Shown here: positions 1 through 8,760 of the stretch, one piece after another | How the letters are laid out: each line of letters begins with the position of its first letter | Position numbering within the stretch: position 1 is the stretch's first letter | Assembly: GCA_021502835.1 (NCBI GenBank) | Contig: JAKFGP010000069.1 | Location: 1 to 64,000 of the forward strand | Length of the DNA: 64,000 nucleotides | Direction: 5' to 3' | DNA from: Streptomyces thinghirensis | GTDB taxonomy: Bacteria > Actinomycetota > Actinomycetia > Streptomycetales > Streptomycetaceae | Translations under genes and position numbers: made by a program | The notes under the pieces: model-generated | Told to the model about the DNA's origin: nothing | What the model saw: the letters and a program-made list of their open reading frames with translations, nothing else | Database searches by the model: none

Positions 1-110
1 TACTTCGTTCAGTATCGAATTTGGGTGTTTAACCCTTGTCCAGGAGTTTGTGTAACCTTGTTTTCGCATTTATCATTGAAACGCTTTCGCGTTTTTCGTG
101 CGCCGCTTCA
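1..110 (+). other. Untrimmed Oxford Nanopore rapid-barcoding adapter (barcode 05), not genomic
   Basis: This AT-richer stretch is unlike everything after it. Positions 1-12 match the start of the Nanopore sequencing adapter (TACTTCGTTCAG). Positions about 20-34 match the rapid-barcode flank ending GGGTGTTTAACC. Positions 35-59 match barcode 05 with one inserted A. Positions 60-110 match the Mu right-end transposase site used by the kit, with a small error (ATCATTG where the kit has ATCGTG). Genomic sequence starts at 111, directly after CGCCGCTTCA. The kit sequences are recalled from memory, not looked up. The match over four consecutive modules in the right order makes the call very secure. 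Confidence 0.96.
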
Positions 111-526
111 CCAGGCGATGAGATCCTCGCGCCCGGAGATCACGGTCATGTGCATCTCCGTCACGCCCCAGGCCTCGCGGGCCCATCGCTCGGCCGCCGC
201 GATGATCGTCTTGCCCAGGCCCTCGCCCTGGAGCGCCGGGCTCACGGCGAACATCCCGAAGTAGGCGTGCGCCCCGCGGTGCTCCAGCTGGCAGCAGGCC
301 ACGATCCGGCCGTCCCGCTCGACCGTCAGCAGCCGGCTGTCCGGCGACTTGACGACCTCCAGCACGCCCTCGGGTCCGTGCGCCGGCCCTGGAGGATGTC
401 CGCCTCGGTGGTCCACCCGGCGCGGCTGGAATCCTCGGTACGCGGACTCTATGAGGCGCGACGATGTCGTCCACGTCGGCGGGGGTGGCGTCGCGGTAGG
501 TCCAGTGGGCTGGCGGCGGTGTCCAT
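111..526 (-). CDS. GNAT family N-acetyltransferase (3' end lost at read edge)
   Basis: Acetyl-CoA-dependent acyltransferase of the GNAT fold; the substrate cannot be told. The start is the ATG at 526-524, opening MDTAAS and then, after a one-base slip, HWTYRDATPADVDDIV. The core follows as SPDSRLLTVERDGRIVACCQ. Around residue 100 comes the acetyl-CoA loop LQGEGLGKTIIAAAE (Q/R-x-x-G-x-G/A type). The family's last strand begins with GREDLIAW, where a family member would continue YERRGY, but the sequence runs into the adapter. About 138 residues remain of an expected 160-170. At least two frame breaks lie near 440-510. Confidence 0.8.
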
Positions 527-540
527 GTGGGAGCGTCTCC

Positions 541-608
541 GGTTCGTTCTCGACGGTCGTCAGCGGGCGCGGGTTCGTTCTCGGGCGCGGATTCGTTCTC
601 GGGCGCGG
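541..608. repeat. Short tandem repeat, 18-bp period, upstream of the GNAT gene
   Basis: The unit TTCGTTCTCGGGCGCGGR occurs twice in tandem at about 573-608. A related GGTTCGTTCTCG lies at 541-552. It sits in the 128-bp gap between the divergent GNAT gene and the VOC gene at 655. It is too GC-rich and irregular to be called an operator with confidence. Confidence 0.5.
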
Positions 609-654
609 CGGGGGCACCGATGAGAGGTAACGCCGCCAGTATGTCTCGGGACGC

Positions 655-1055
655 ATGGTGCATGTACTCAGCAGCCGAATCCTGCTCCACCCGCGCCGAC
701 CCCGACCGCTCCCGCGCGCTTCTACGGCGAATTGTAGCTCGGCCTCGCCGTGCACCGGGAGTTCGGCACCGGATCCGAGCGGGGCACCGTCTACTTCCAC
801 TCGGCGGCGGCTTCCTGGAGGTCTCCGGCCGTTCGAGACGCCCCTCTCACCCGCGCTGAAGCTGTGGCTCCAGGTCGAGGACGCTGCCGCGACCCACGGC
901 GAGCTGCGCGCGAAGGGGTGTCGAGATTCGTCCGGCCGCCGGTCCAGGAGCCGTGGAGGCTGGTGGAGATGTGGATCGAGGATCCGGACGGCACGCGGAT
1001 CGTACTGGTGGAGGTGCCCGCGGACCATCCGCTGCGCTACCGGCCCGGGATCTGA
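655..1055 (+). CDS. VOC (glyoxalase/bleomycin-resistance) family protein
   Basis: A single-domain vicinal-oxygen-chelate protein of about 130 residues. Reading across frame breaks gives MVHVLSSRILL at the start, then AVHREFGTGSERGTVYF, LKLWLQVEDAAATHGELRAK, and finally EDPDGTRIVLVEVPADHPLR with RYRPGI at the stop. The beta-alpha-beta-beta-beta pattern, the E-D-P-D-G loop and the length fit glyoxalase-like dioxygenase/resistance proteins. The metal ligands cannot be assigned securely. Frame breaks fall near 710-745, 790-840 and 920. It is followed by a second VOC gene on the same strand. Confidence 0.78.
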
Positions 1056-1158
1056 GCCATCGGGCGGTACGTGCCGGATGGCGCCCGGTCCTGGCCCGGC
1101 CTTAGCGTGCTGGAGGGGGACGGACGGTCTGCGGCTCTGCGGAAGGACGCCCCACGCG

Positions 1159-1925
1159 ATGAAGCTCCACGAACCGGTGACCGGCGGGCCCCTGCTGGGC
1201 CGAACTGGGGACCAGCGATCTGGCAGCGGCCAAGCGGTTCTACACGAAGCTGTTCGGCTGGCGTCCCGAGACGGACTCCCGGCAGCAGGCGAGGGCGGCT
1301 ATACGATCGCGCGCCTCGGCGACGCGGCGGTCGCCGCCCTGACCCCAGCGCAGCCGGCGCAGCCGGTCGCCTGGAACGTGTCGTTCGCCGTACGCGACGC
1401 GGACGACGTACGGCAGGTGACGGCGGCCGGCAGGGCGCGGTCCCGCAGAGGCCCCACGGACGTCTTCGACTCAGGCCGGTTCGTGGTGGCCGCCGATCCG
1501 ACCGGGGCGGTGTTCCAGCTGTGGGAGCACGCTCCTTCCCGGGGGGCCAGGCTGTTCAACGCGCCCGGCTCGCTGGGCTGAGTGGAGCTGCTGACCCGGG
1601 AGCCCGACGGGCCGCCGACTACACCACGGTGTTCGGCTGGACCGTCACCACCTCGGACCGCTTACCGCAGTGGGGGATCGGCGGGGCGGACTTCGGCGGC
1701 ATGGTGACGATGGACGAGAAGTTCCCGCACGGGTGCCGGCGCACTGGCTGCCGTACTTCGCGGTGGCGGACGTGAACTCCACCCGCGGTCGACACGACCG
1801 ACAGCGGCGGCACCGTGCTCATGGAACCCACCTCGCCCCCGACGGACCACGCATCGCGGTCCTGCGCGACCCGCAGGGGCGCGATGTTCGGCGTGTACCG
1901 AGGCGGGCGACGAGCCTTGTACTGA
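1159..1925 (+). CDS. Two-domain VOC family protein
   Basis: About 255 residues with two glyoxalase-like halves, resembling actinobacterial 27-kDa-antigen-type VOC proteins. Half one: start MKLHEPVTGG, then ELGTSDLAAAKRFYTKLFGW near residue 20, and VFDSGRFVVAADPTGAVFQL. Half two: WVELLTREPDGAADYYTTV, then GMVTMDEKFPHGVPAHWLPY and GPRIAVLRDPQGAMFGVY. Repetition of the FYTKLFGW / YYTTVFGW signature shows the internal duplication. The start is the ATG at 1159. The stop at 1923-1925 depends on the frame near the end. No ligand is predicted. Confidence 0.78.
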
Positions 1926-1972
1926 GACGGTTTCCGTCCCTGAGCCGCGGTGCCGCCGGGCCGGCCCGAGCG

Positions 1973-2531
1973 TCAGACCCGCAGCGCGCCCAGGCGGCCC
2001 TCCAGCTGGCCCCAGCAGAGCGCCGAGGAGCGCCGCCAGTTCGCCTTGCTCCGGGCCGTCGACGCCGGAGAGGACGGCGGACTCGTAGGCGAGTTGTTCC
2101 GGGCAGGATGCCGTCGACGAGGTCGCGTTCGGTGTCGTGAGGCGGACGTGGGCGACACCCGGCGGTCGCAGGTGTCGCCGCACGTCGCTCCACCAGGCCG
2201 CGCTCGGTGAGCTGCTTGAGGCGTTTGGTGACGGCGGCGCCGGAGGAGAAGGTCTCGCGGGCCAGGTCGCCGGGGGTCAGCTCGTGCCCGGTGCGGCGCA
2301 GCGCCGAGCAGGTCGAACTCGGCGCGGCTGAGGCCCGCCCGGCCGCTGGGCGTCCTCGGCCTGCTGGAGGAGGGCGGCGCAGCGGTTGATGCGGCCGATG
2401 ATCTCCACCATCGGGCCGGTGTCGAGGTCGGGATGGACGGCCCGCCACTGCCGTACGACGCGGCGACGGTGTCGCCGCCCGGTCCCTCTCTCGTCGCCCC
2501 CGGTCGCCGAGCCCCCGTCGGTTGCGGTCAT
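1973..2531 (-). CDS. MarR family transcriptional regulator, downstream of FUSC gene
   Basis: Winged-helix DNA-binding protein of about 185 residues. It starts MTATDGGSATGG at the ATG at 2531, with AACGGAGG ten bases upstream. A helical region (MVEIIGRINRCAALLQQAED) is followed by the winged helix ELTPGDLARETFSSGAAVTK and LKQLTERGLVERR, roughly residues 80-115. The C-terminal dimerisation helix ends LEGRLGALRV. The upstream FUSC gene stops at 2563, 31 bp away, so the two are very probably co-transcribed. MarR proteins usually repress the exporter they accompany, so the regulator is inferred to sense a substrate of the FUSC protein. Confidence 0.82.
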
Positions 2532-2562
2532 GGCCGTACGTCCTCCGTTACCGATGCCCGTT

Positions 2563-4231
2563 TCACGGTTCGGACGCGCTGCCTGGTCGGACCGTTGCGG
2601 CGAGCGTACGGTGTCGGACTGCTCGGCGAGCACGACCCTCTCCTCCTGGGGCGGGGCACACCCCACGGAATTCGCCGGCAGCGGCGTCGGCGGTGGCCCG
2701 CAGGTCGGTCAGCGCGGCGGCCAGCCGCGGCGAGGCCTCCAGGGCGCCGGGGTGCGGGTGGGGCTCAACCAGGAAGGCGGGCGGCGCGTTCGCGGGCGCA
2801 CCGGTCGGCGGCGGTCACCGCCTGTGCGACGCGGCCGCCGGCGCGCCGGTTGGTGACGGCGACGGCGGCCAGGAAGCCGACCAGGGCGCCGACGAGGGTG
2901 TCCACCACTCGCTCGGTGATCAGCTCACCGAGGCGCCTGGTAGTCGGCGAACTCCGTGATGAGCAGCGCCATCGGGGTCACGCAGACACTGCCGAGCCAG
3001 TAGTTGCGGGTGATCAGCGCCTCGGCACCGAAGGGGTTGAGGGCGAGGCAGAGGGACGACCAGGAGGGCCTGCCCGAGGTGGGCGAGCGGTGCGATGGCC
3101 GCGAACAGCAGCACCCCGGCGATGTTGCCGACCACACGCTGCACGGCGCGGCTCCAGGTCAGGGTCATGTTGGCCTGGTAGAGCGCGGCGGCGGTGACCA
3201 GGGCCCAGTAGGGGCGGCCGATGCCGAGGGCGGGGGGGGTAGCCGGCCAGGGCGCAGCCGAGGGCGGTGCGGGCGGCGATCGGGTCAGCGGGCCGAGCCG
3301 CTGCCACGGGGGTGCGGGGGGGGTGGCCGTTCGGCGTCCACACCTGCCGAAGTTCGGCCGTGGCGCCCGGGGTGTCGCCGGTGCGGGGGGATCAAGCCGG
3401 TGCCGCCGCAGGGCGCGGGCCCAGCGCGCAACCGCTCGAGGTCCGTGTCGGCGGGCGCGGCGAGGGGGCGACCTCGGCGCGGACGACGATGTTCAAGAGG
3501 CGTGCCGGGTGGTGGCGCGGGTGCCGTCGCCGGGAGGACAGCGGCGTCTGCCAGGCGGTCTGCACGGCGGCGTACCCGGCGGCGCGGGCGGTGACGTGGC
3601 CGTCACCGGGCCGCCGGTTTTCGGCGGCCGCAGGCGGCGGCGTTCAGGGCGCGGCGGTCGCCGGCGCTCGGGGCCGTGCGGGCGGACCCGGGCGGGTGCC
3701 ATGCCGACAGGCAGGCGCCCGCGGCGGCGCGGCCAGCGCCAGACGACCGGGGATCTGGCCGAAGGAGTCTGCAGGACGAACAGGGGCGGCGGACCTGATG
3801 AAGGTCAGGACCACGTTGCCCGGCGGGCCGACTCGAGGTGACGTCACTGGGGCCTTCTGCACGGCCGCCAGCAGGGCTCCGACGGTGACGAGGACGACGG
3901 CGTCGCGCGTGAGCGAGGCGGTGACCAGGGCGACGGCGACGCCGCCGAGCATGCCGCGAGCACCACCCAGGCCAGGGTGCGGGGCCCGGGCGGCGTAGGG
4001 GCGGTTGTGGGCGTAGAAACGCGCACAGCGACCCGGCCATGGTGTACATCGCCAGGTCGAGCCGGCCGGAGGCCCAGCAGGTACCAGGTTGGGCGGGGCG
4101 ACGGCGGCGACCGAGCTCAGGGCGGGCTTGAACCAGATCTCCGGAGGGCCGACGCAGACGCAGACACCTGTCAGGGACAGACGTCGGCCGGGAGTGAGGT
4201 ACTTGCCGGAGGTGGGGGTCGCACTGCTCAT
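2563..4231 (-). CDS. FUSC-type integral membrane protein (aromatic-acid-exporter-like)
   Basis: About 555 residues with two blocks of membrane helices. After MSSATPTSGKYLTPGRRLSL come hydrophobic stretches such as MLGGVAVALVTASL and AVVLVTVGALLAAVQKA in the N-terminal half. NIAGVLLFAAIAPLAHLGQA and YWLGSVCVTPMALLITEFAD lie in the C-terminal half. The order (helices, soluble loop, second helix block, soluble tail) is that of FUSC/ArAE proteins, which export organic acids or act in envelope stress. The stop follows SASEP at 2563. Many breaks occur in G/C runs (for example 3231-3241). The gene is followed by marR. Confidence 0.75.
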
Positions 4232-4254
4232 GCAGTTGGAGCTTAACTGGAGTG

Positions 4255-4266
4255 TTTACCTGTAAA
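4255..4266. promoter_or_regulatory. Candidate MarR operator upstream of FUSC-marR
   Basis: TTTAC-CT-GTAAA is a perfect 5-bp inverted repeat in an unusually AT-rich patch, 24 bp upstream of the FUSC start. This is the size and position expected of an autoregulated MarR operator. The assignment is inferred from position only. Confidence 0.4.
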
Positions 4267-4424
4267 TGATTGGTCTCGAGTGTGACATCGATCCCTCCCT
4301 CACCTGCGGAGATGGGCCGCGCTCCCCGAATACCCTGACGCACCCTTGCGCTCGCGTGCGCCTCTTGTCCGGGCAGTTCTTGTCTGTCGGGCAACGACGT
4401 CGAGCGTCGAGCGGGGAGGCACCT

Positions 4425-4952
4425 GTGCACGGACCGGCGTCGTCCGGCTGGCTGCTGGTCGCGCTTTCTGCGCGGCGACCGGCGCCTACTGCCTGCTGCG
4501 GATGCGCAGCAGCGATCGGCGGCTGGCGCGCGCCGCGGCGAAGCCCTCATGAAGGGTTCGGCATGGCCGCCATGGCCGTGCCGCGGCGGTGTTCACGCCG
4601 CCGGAATGGGCCTGGCGGCGCGGTGTTCGGTGCGCGGGGCTGCGCGCCTGTGGGCGGCCCGGTCCAGGCGTCGCCGTCTGCACCATCTGGTCGGGGCGCG
4701 GCCATGGTCTACATGGCGGTGGTGATGGCCGGCTCCCCCGCCCACGCCCACAGCACCTCGGGATACCCCGTGCTGACCGGGGCGCTGCTGCTCTACTTCA
4801 CCGGATACGTCCTGCTGACCGGCGTACGTCTGATGCCGGTCGTCGCCGTGGCCGGGGCGGTCCGGCGGCGGATGGGGCTTCGGCCGGAGCTGGCGCGAGC
4901 CTGCCGGCTCTCCATGGGGATCGCGATGGTGGCCATGCTGCTGACCATGTGA
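4425..4952 (+). CDS. DUF5134 membrane protein
   Basis: About 175 residues. The GTG start at 4425 follows GGGGAGG at 4413-4419. After a one-base correction the protein opens MHGPASSGWLLVALCAATGA. It has several hydrophobic helices, including MVYMAVVMAGSPAHAHSTSG and PVLTGALLLYFTGYVLLTGV. It ends LSMGIAMVAMLLTM, a C-terminus I recognise from the DUF5134 family. His residues follow the first long helix (AHAHS), a feature of metal-handling membrane proteins, but no function is established. It lies 118 bp upstream of an M56 peptidase on the same strand. Confidence 0.75.
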   Translation: MHGPASSGWLLVALSARRPAPTACCGCAAAIGGWRAPRRSPHEGFGMAAMAVPRRCSRRRNGPGGAVFGARGCAPVGGPVQASPSAPSGRGAAMVYMAVVMAGSPAHAHSTSGYPVLTGALLLYFTGYVLLTGVRLMPVVAVAGAVRRRMGLRPELARACRLSMGIAMVAMLLTM

Positions 4953-5070
4953 CACCCGACCCCTGGCCGCCGCGCACCGCATGCCGGCATACCTCGTACG
5001 CAATCGTTGCCTGCGTCACTTCGCTCGGCGGGCCGCACCGCCGACGGCGCGACGCTCATAGGCTGCCCCC

Positions 5071-6024
5071 ATGACTCTCCCGCGGCACTGTTGCTGCTCG
5101 GCGCCCTGACCGCCGTGCTCGCCCCCAGGCTGCTCGCCCGGGCCGAGCTGGCCGGACCGGGAACCGGTGGTCGCGCTGTGGGTCTGGCAGTGCGTGGTGG
5201 CGGCCGTGCTCGTGTGCTGCGCGCTGTCGATGACGTTCAGCGCGGCGCGGCCTGGCACGCGGTGGGCGAGGCACGTGTTCGCGGTGGCGCTCGAGGCCCG
5301 GTGGTCGCGAGGCCTACGCGCTCGGCACCTCCGGCCTCTGGGCGGACACGACCGCCGTCCGCGCTTGAAGCCTGCGGCGGGCTGTGGAAGCGCCGCGATG
5401 CTGACCCGGGAGGTCGTACGAGGCCCGTACCCGGCGTCGGCGGCGGCGAGGCCGAACTCCTGCTGCGCCGCTCCGGTGTGTGCCCGGCGAGGGTGCCCGG
5501 TGCCGACCCGCTCGTCGTTCTGGAGGGGTGAGCGGCCCGACGCCTGGTGGCTGCCCGGCACTCCCCCGCAACTGGTCGTCACCACCGCCGCGCTGCGCCG
5601 CCTCCAGGGCCCGGCAGCTGGACGCGGTCCTGGCCCACGAGAAGGGGCACGCGCAGGCGCGGCACGACTGGCTGCTGCACTGCTCGTCCGCGTTGGCGGA
5701 CGGATTCCGCGGGTTCCGGTGTTCGCGGCGTTCCGCGACGAGATGCACCGCCTGGTCGAAACTGGCCGCCGACGACGTGGCCTCGCGCCGCTTCGGCCGG
5801 CTGGCGGCCACCCCTGGCGCTGGTCGAACTCAACGCGAGGACCGTGGCGTGTTCGGCCCGTGCCCGACCGCCCAGGCCCATGTCCGCAGCGTGTGCACCG
5901 GTTGCTCACGCCGCCGGGCCGGCTGTCGGCGGCCCGGCGGCTGCGGTGGCGGCGGCGGCCGCCCTGGTGCCGGTGGTGCCGGTACCTGGTGGCTTTCGTG
6001 CCGGGACTTCGGGCGCTGGGGTAG
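5071..6024 (+). CDS. M56 family (BlaR1/MecR1-like) integral membrane metallopeptidase
   Basis: About 315 residues. The start MTLPAALLLLGALTAVLAPR begins the first membrane helix. A second helix is VALWVWQCVVAAVLVCCAL. The zinc motif HEKGHAQARHDWL (HEXXH) is near residue 190, within QLDAVLAHEKGHAQ, followed by FAAFRDEMHRLVELAADDVA, which carries the third-ligand glutamate region. The C-terminus has a last helix and ends VPGLRALG. Known M56 proteins cleave BlaI/MecI/CopY-type repressors after sensing a drug or metal, but no such repressor is adjacent here. The partner is the upstream DUF5134 gene. Confidence 0.82.
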
Positions 6025-6088
6025 TCCTCGCCACGCTCCCGCCCCGGAAATTGGCCCCGGGCCCCCGCGTCGGCGGTAGTATCGCGGC

Positions 6089-6861
6089 ATGCAAAGACGC
6101 CGCCCGTCGACTCCCCGCCCAGTCCACCGCAGCTCCGCACCGCCCTCGCGCGTCACCTGGGTGCTGGCCGTGTGCTCCGCGCTGCTGCTGCACCCTGTTG
6201 GCCGGGTGGAATGGCGCCCGTTTTGATCCGGTCTGGACGACGACATCGCCGGCACGACGCACCGCTGGGCGGTCGACGAGCCGGGCATCACTACGCCATG
6301 CGGATCACCTCACCAGGCCTGGGTGTGTGGGACACGTGGACGATGCGACTGCTGGTGCGCGGTGGTGGTGTTGTGGCTTGTGGTTCCGGCGCGGGGACCG
6401 GTGGACGGCCGTGTGGCTCGGGATGACATGTCTGCTGGGCAGCCTGTTTGCAGCAGGCTCTGAAGGCGGCGGTGAACCGTTCCCGCCCGGTCTGGCCTCG
6501 ACCCCGTGGACTCCGCGCACTACTACGCGGCCTTCCCCTCGGGCCACGCCGTGACGGGGCGCCACGTTAGGTGAGCGCGGCCTGCTGGTGCTGGCTCCTC
6601 CACCACTACGGCGCCGCCCACTCGCTGCGCCTGGCCGCCCTGGCCGTGGCGGTGTTCTCCGTGGCTGGAACTCGGCGCTGACGCGGGTGTGCGCTTTCGG
6701 CGTCCACTGGGCCATGGACGTCGTCGGCGGCCTGGGCTCCTGGAGCGCCCTGGTCGTGGCCGTCGCGGTACTGATCCACCGGCGCTGGCACTTGCGTGAC
6801 CACCCCGCGCGCGGCCGCCGCGCACGCCTACCGCCGCGGTGCCGAGCACGCCCGAGCATGA
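6089..6861 (+). CDS. PAP2 family membrane phosphatase
   Basis: About 255 residues. The start is MQRRRPSTPRPVHRSSAPPS followed by helix VTWVLAVCSALLLTLLAGW. The three phosphatase motifs are legible across frame breaks: KAAVNRSRP (K-x6-R-P) near residue 128, FPSGHAV (P-S-G-H) near 150, and R-x5-GVHWAMDVVGG (S/T-R-x5-H-x3-D) near 208. It probably acts on undecaprenyl or lipid phosphates outside the membrane. The stop codon overlaps the ATG at 6858 in an ATGA, coupling it to the next small ORF. Confidence 0.85.
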
Positions 6862-7114
6862 GCGGCCGTCCGGCCCGGCGCCGGTGGGCGCGATCCGCTC
6901 GCCCGCCGATGTCGACGCCTGGGTGACGGAGCGGGGGCCCGGCCGAGGGGCCTGCTGGCCGGTTTCACCTGCAGTCGTCCGGCCGCGGCAGGTGCTGCCG
7001 CGACTGGTTCCGCACCGCGGCAGAGCACGTGGCGTGCGCGGGCGGCCAGGTCGCGCTGGGCGTGGGCGAGATCACCGTCGGCGACATCACCATCGGCGAC
7101 GCATCACCTCGTAG
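6858..7114 (+). CDS. Small unrecognised protein, start coupled to PAP2 stop
   Basis: About 85 residues. The ATG overlaps the PAP2 stop as ATGA. Reading across at least two frame breaks gives MSGRPAPAPVGAIRSPADVD, then AWVTERGP, WFRTAAEHVACAGGQVALGV, and GEITVGDITIGDA. I do not recognise a family. Support comes from the coupling and from sensible amphipathic sequence ending just before the next gene. It could also be a longer C-terminal extension or noise. Confidence 0.4.
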
Positions 7115-7123
7115 GATCCGGCC

Positions 7124-7870
7124 ATGGCTGCCGTCCTGTTCGACTTCTTTCCGGGACCCTTTTTCGCGTCGAGTCCACCGACGCCTGGCTCGCGCGGCAC
7201 TCCAGCCGACACCGGGATGACGCTTACCCGCGCAGCAGGTTGGCGGGACAGCTCGAGAGCACTTGGAGGCGCGTCGGGCGCGCTGCCCGGCGGCGCGCCC
7301 ACCCGCTGCGGGTGCCGGAGGGAACTCGCCGATGCCTGGGAGGCCCGGGACCTGGGTTCCCGAGCAGCACCTGTCCGCGTACGCCCAAGGCTCCGCCCGG
7401 CGGGTGCCGCTGCCGGACCAGGGGCTGCACGAGGAGCGCTGTACGGGGCACATGAAGCGCCGGGGGCATGGCGCCCGTACCCGACGCCGCCAGGTGCTGG
7501 GCGCGCTGCGCGGGGAGGGAGATCGCCGTGGGCGTGCCGGTCCAGCAACATCGGCTGGGACCCGCGATCCGGTCGCTTCCACGCGCACGGCCTGGACCGG
7601 TACGTGAACACGTACGTCCTGTCGGCTACGAGCACGGCGTCCGCAAACCCGACCCTCGGCTGTTCCGCCGCCGCCGCCTGCGCGGCGCTCGGGGGCCGGA
7701 CCGGGGCGGACGCTGATGGTCGGAACGCCCAGCCAGCCGGCGGACGGCGGTGGCGGCAGCCCTGGGGTGCGGGGTGTACTTCGTGGACCATCTCCCGGTA
7801 GGCCGAGCGGCCGTCGATGGCTGCTGCCCCGTGCTCGATCTGGTGCGCCGACCGGGCCTGCACGCGGTGA
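7124..7870 (+). CDS. HAD superfamily hydrolase
   Basis: About 240 residues. It starts MAAVLFDFFGTLFRVES after correcting one inserted base; the first Asp is the HAD nucleophile. Motif II/III regions follow: VVSNIGWDP, then VRKPDPRLFRAACAALGADP and ALMVGDNREADGGAAALGCG, with the D of GD completing the Mg site. The end reads LPVLDLVRR. The exact stop is uncertain; 7868-7870 fits if one base is missing, and otherwise the frame runs to 7965. A single-domain cap and phosphatase activity on small phosphorylated metabolites are typical; the substrate is unknown. Confidence 0.72.
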
Positions 7871-8006
7871 ACGCCCCACTTCCGGCCGGGCTCGTAGCCC
7901 GGGGCAACAGCCGGGCGCCGCCCGCCTCGGACGATCCCCCGTGTCGCCCGAGGCGAAGACGGTAGCCGGGCCTGGCACCGCGGGGGCCTGCCCGTCCTGC
8001 GCTGAG

Positions 8007-8025
8007 TATAGTTGGCTGTCAGCCA
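8007..8025 (+). promoter_or_regulatory. Promoter with overlapping palindrome in front of tetR
   Basis: TATAGT at 8007-8012 is a good -10 box. It is followed immediately by TGGCTG-T-CAGCCA (8013-8025), a perfect 6-bp inverted repeat covering the transcription start. The ribosome site AGGAG is at 8034-8038, before the GTG at 8046. This is a natural autorepression site for the TetR protein that follows. Confidence 0.55.
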
Positions 8026-8045
8026 GTCAACGCAGGAGTACAGCA

Positions 8046-8760
8046 GTGTCCCCGCGCAGCGCCTCGGTCAATGAAGAGTTGCGGAGGCGTGCCGGAAGGA
8101 GCGGCTCCCGCAGGGCGCGGTGGAGCTGGTGGGTGAGCACGGGTACGACACGACCACGCTGGGCGACATCGCCGACCGGGCAGACTCGGGCGCGCGGCCT
8201 GATCTCGTACTACTTCCCCGGCAAGCGCCAGCTGGTGCAGTCGCGGTGCACCGCCTGATGCACCGCACCTGGAGGAGGCGCTGGGCAGGGGAACCGCGCA
8301 CCGCCGAGGGGCCGGGCGGATGGCGCGGGCCATCGACGCGATCCTGGGCCTGGCGGGACCGGCCGGTGCTCATGCGCCAGCACATGGCGGGCCTGCTCCA
8401 GGCCGGGTGGGTTTCATGCCCTGTCCGGAGCAGCGGCGGCTGGCGGAGTTGCCGCGCGACACCGTGGCCCGGCACGGCTCACCGGACGTCGACCGCGACA
8501 CCGATGCTGCGCGCGCTGCTGATGGGCGCCGTCTTCGCCGCCCTGGTGCCGGGGGTGCCGATGCCCCGTGCCGGTGCTCCGCGCCGAGTTGTTCAAGCGC
8601 TACCGGCTGGAGTGGGAGATGGGTGTCCGCCGGACGCCAGGCGCCCGACGGGACGACGTGCGACACGGATCTGTCGCGGTTCTTCTCGACCGGAGTGCCC
8701 GGTCGGCCGACCGGGACCGACCGGACCGACCGTTCTGACCGGACGACTCAGTCGAAGTAG
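8046..8760 (+). CDS. TetR family transcriptional regulator
   Basis: About 215 residues from the GTG at 8046. The N-terminal helix-turn-helix reads AVELVGEHGYDTTTLGDIAD, RAGSARGLISYYFPGKRQLV, the standard TetR core ending in the Y-F-x-x-K signature. The C-terminal ligand domain includes RPVLMRQHMAGLLQA and LLRALLMGAVFAALVPGVPM. The C-terminus near RFFSTG is uncertain; possible stops lie at about 8737 and 8760, the latter overlapping the convergent LVIVD gene. The target is probably its own promoter and perhaps the adjacent HAD/PAP2 genes, though nothing proves that. Confidence 0.8.

Noticed and set aside
60..110. Mu-like prophage end or horizontally acquired AT-rich DNA
   Set aside because: The Mu right-end sequence is preceded by a Nanopore barcode and flank; it comes from the library kit, not from a phage in the genome.
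4266..4424. Coding sequence MIGLECDIDPSL upstream of DUF5134
   Set aside because: Short, no ribosome site, no family resemblance; the region is better explained as promoter DNA.
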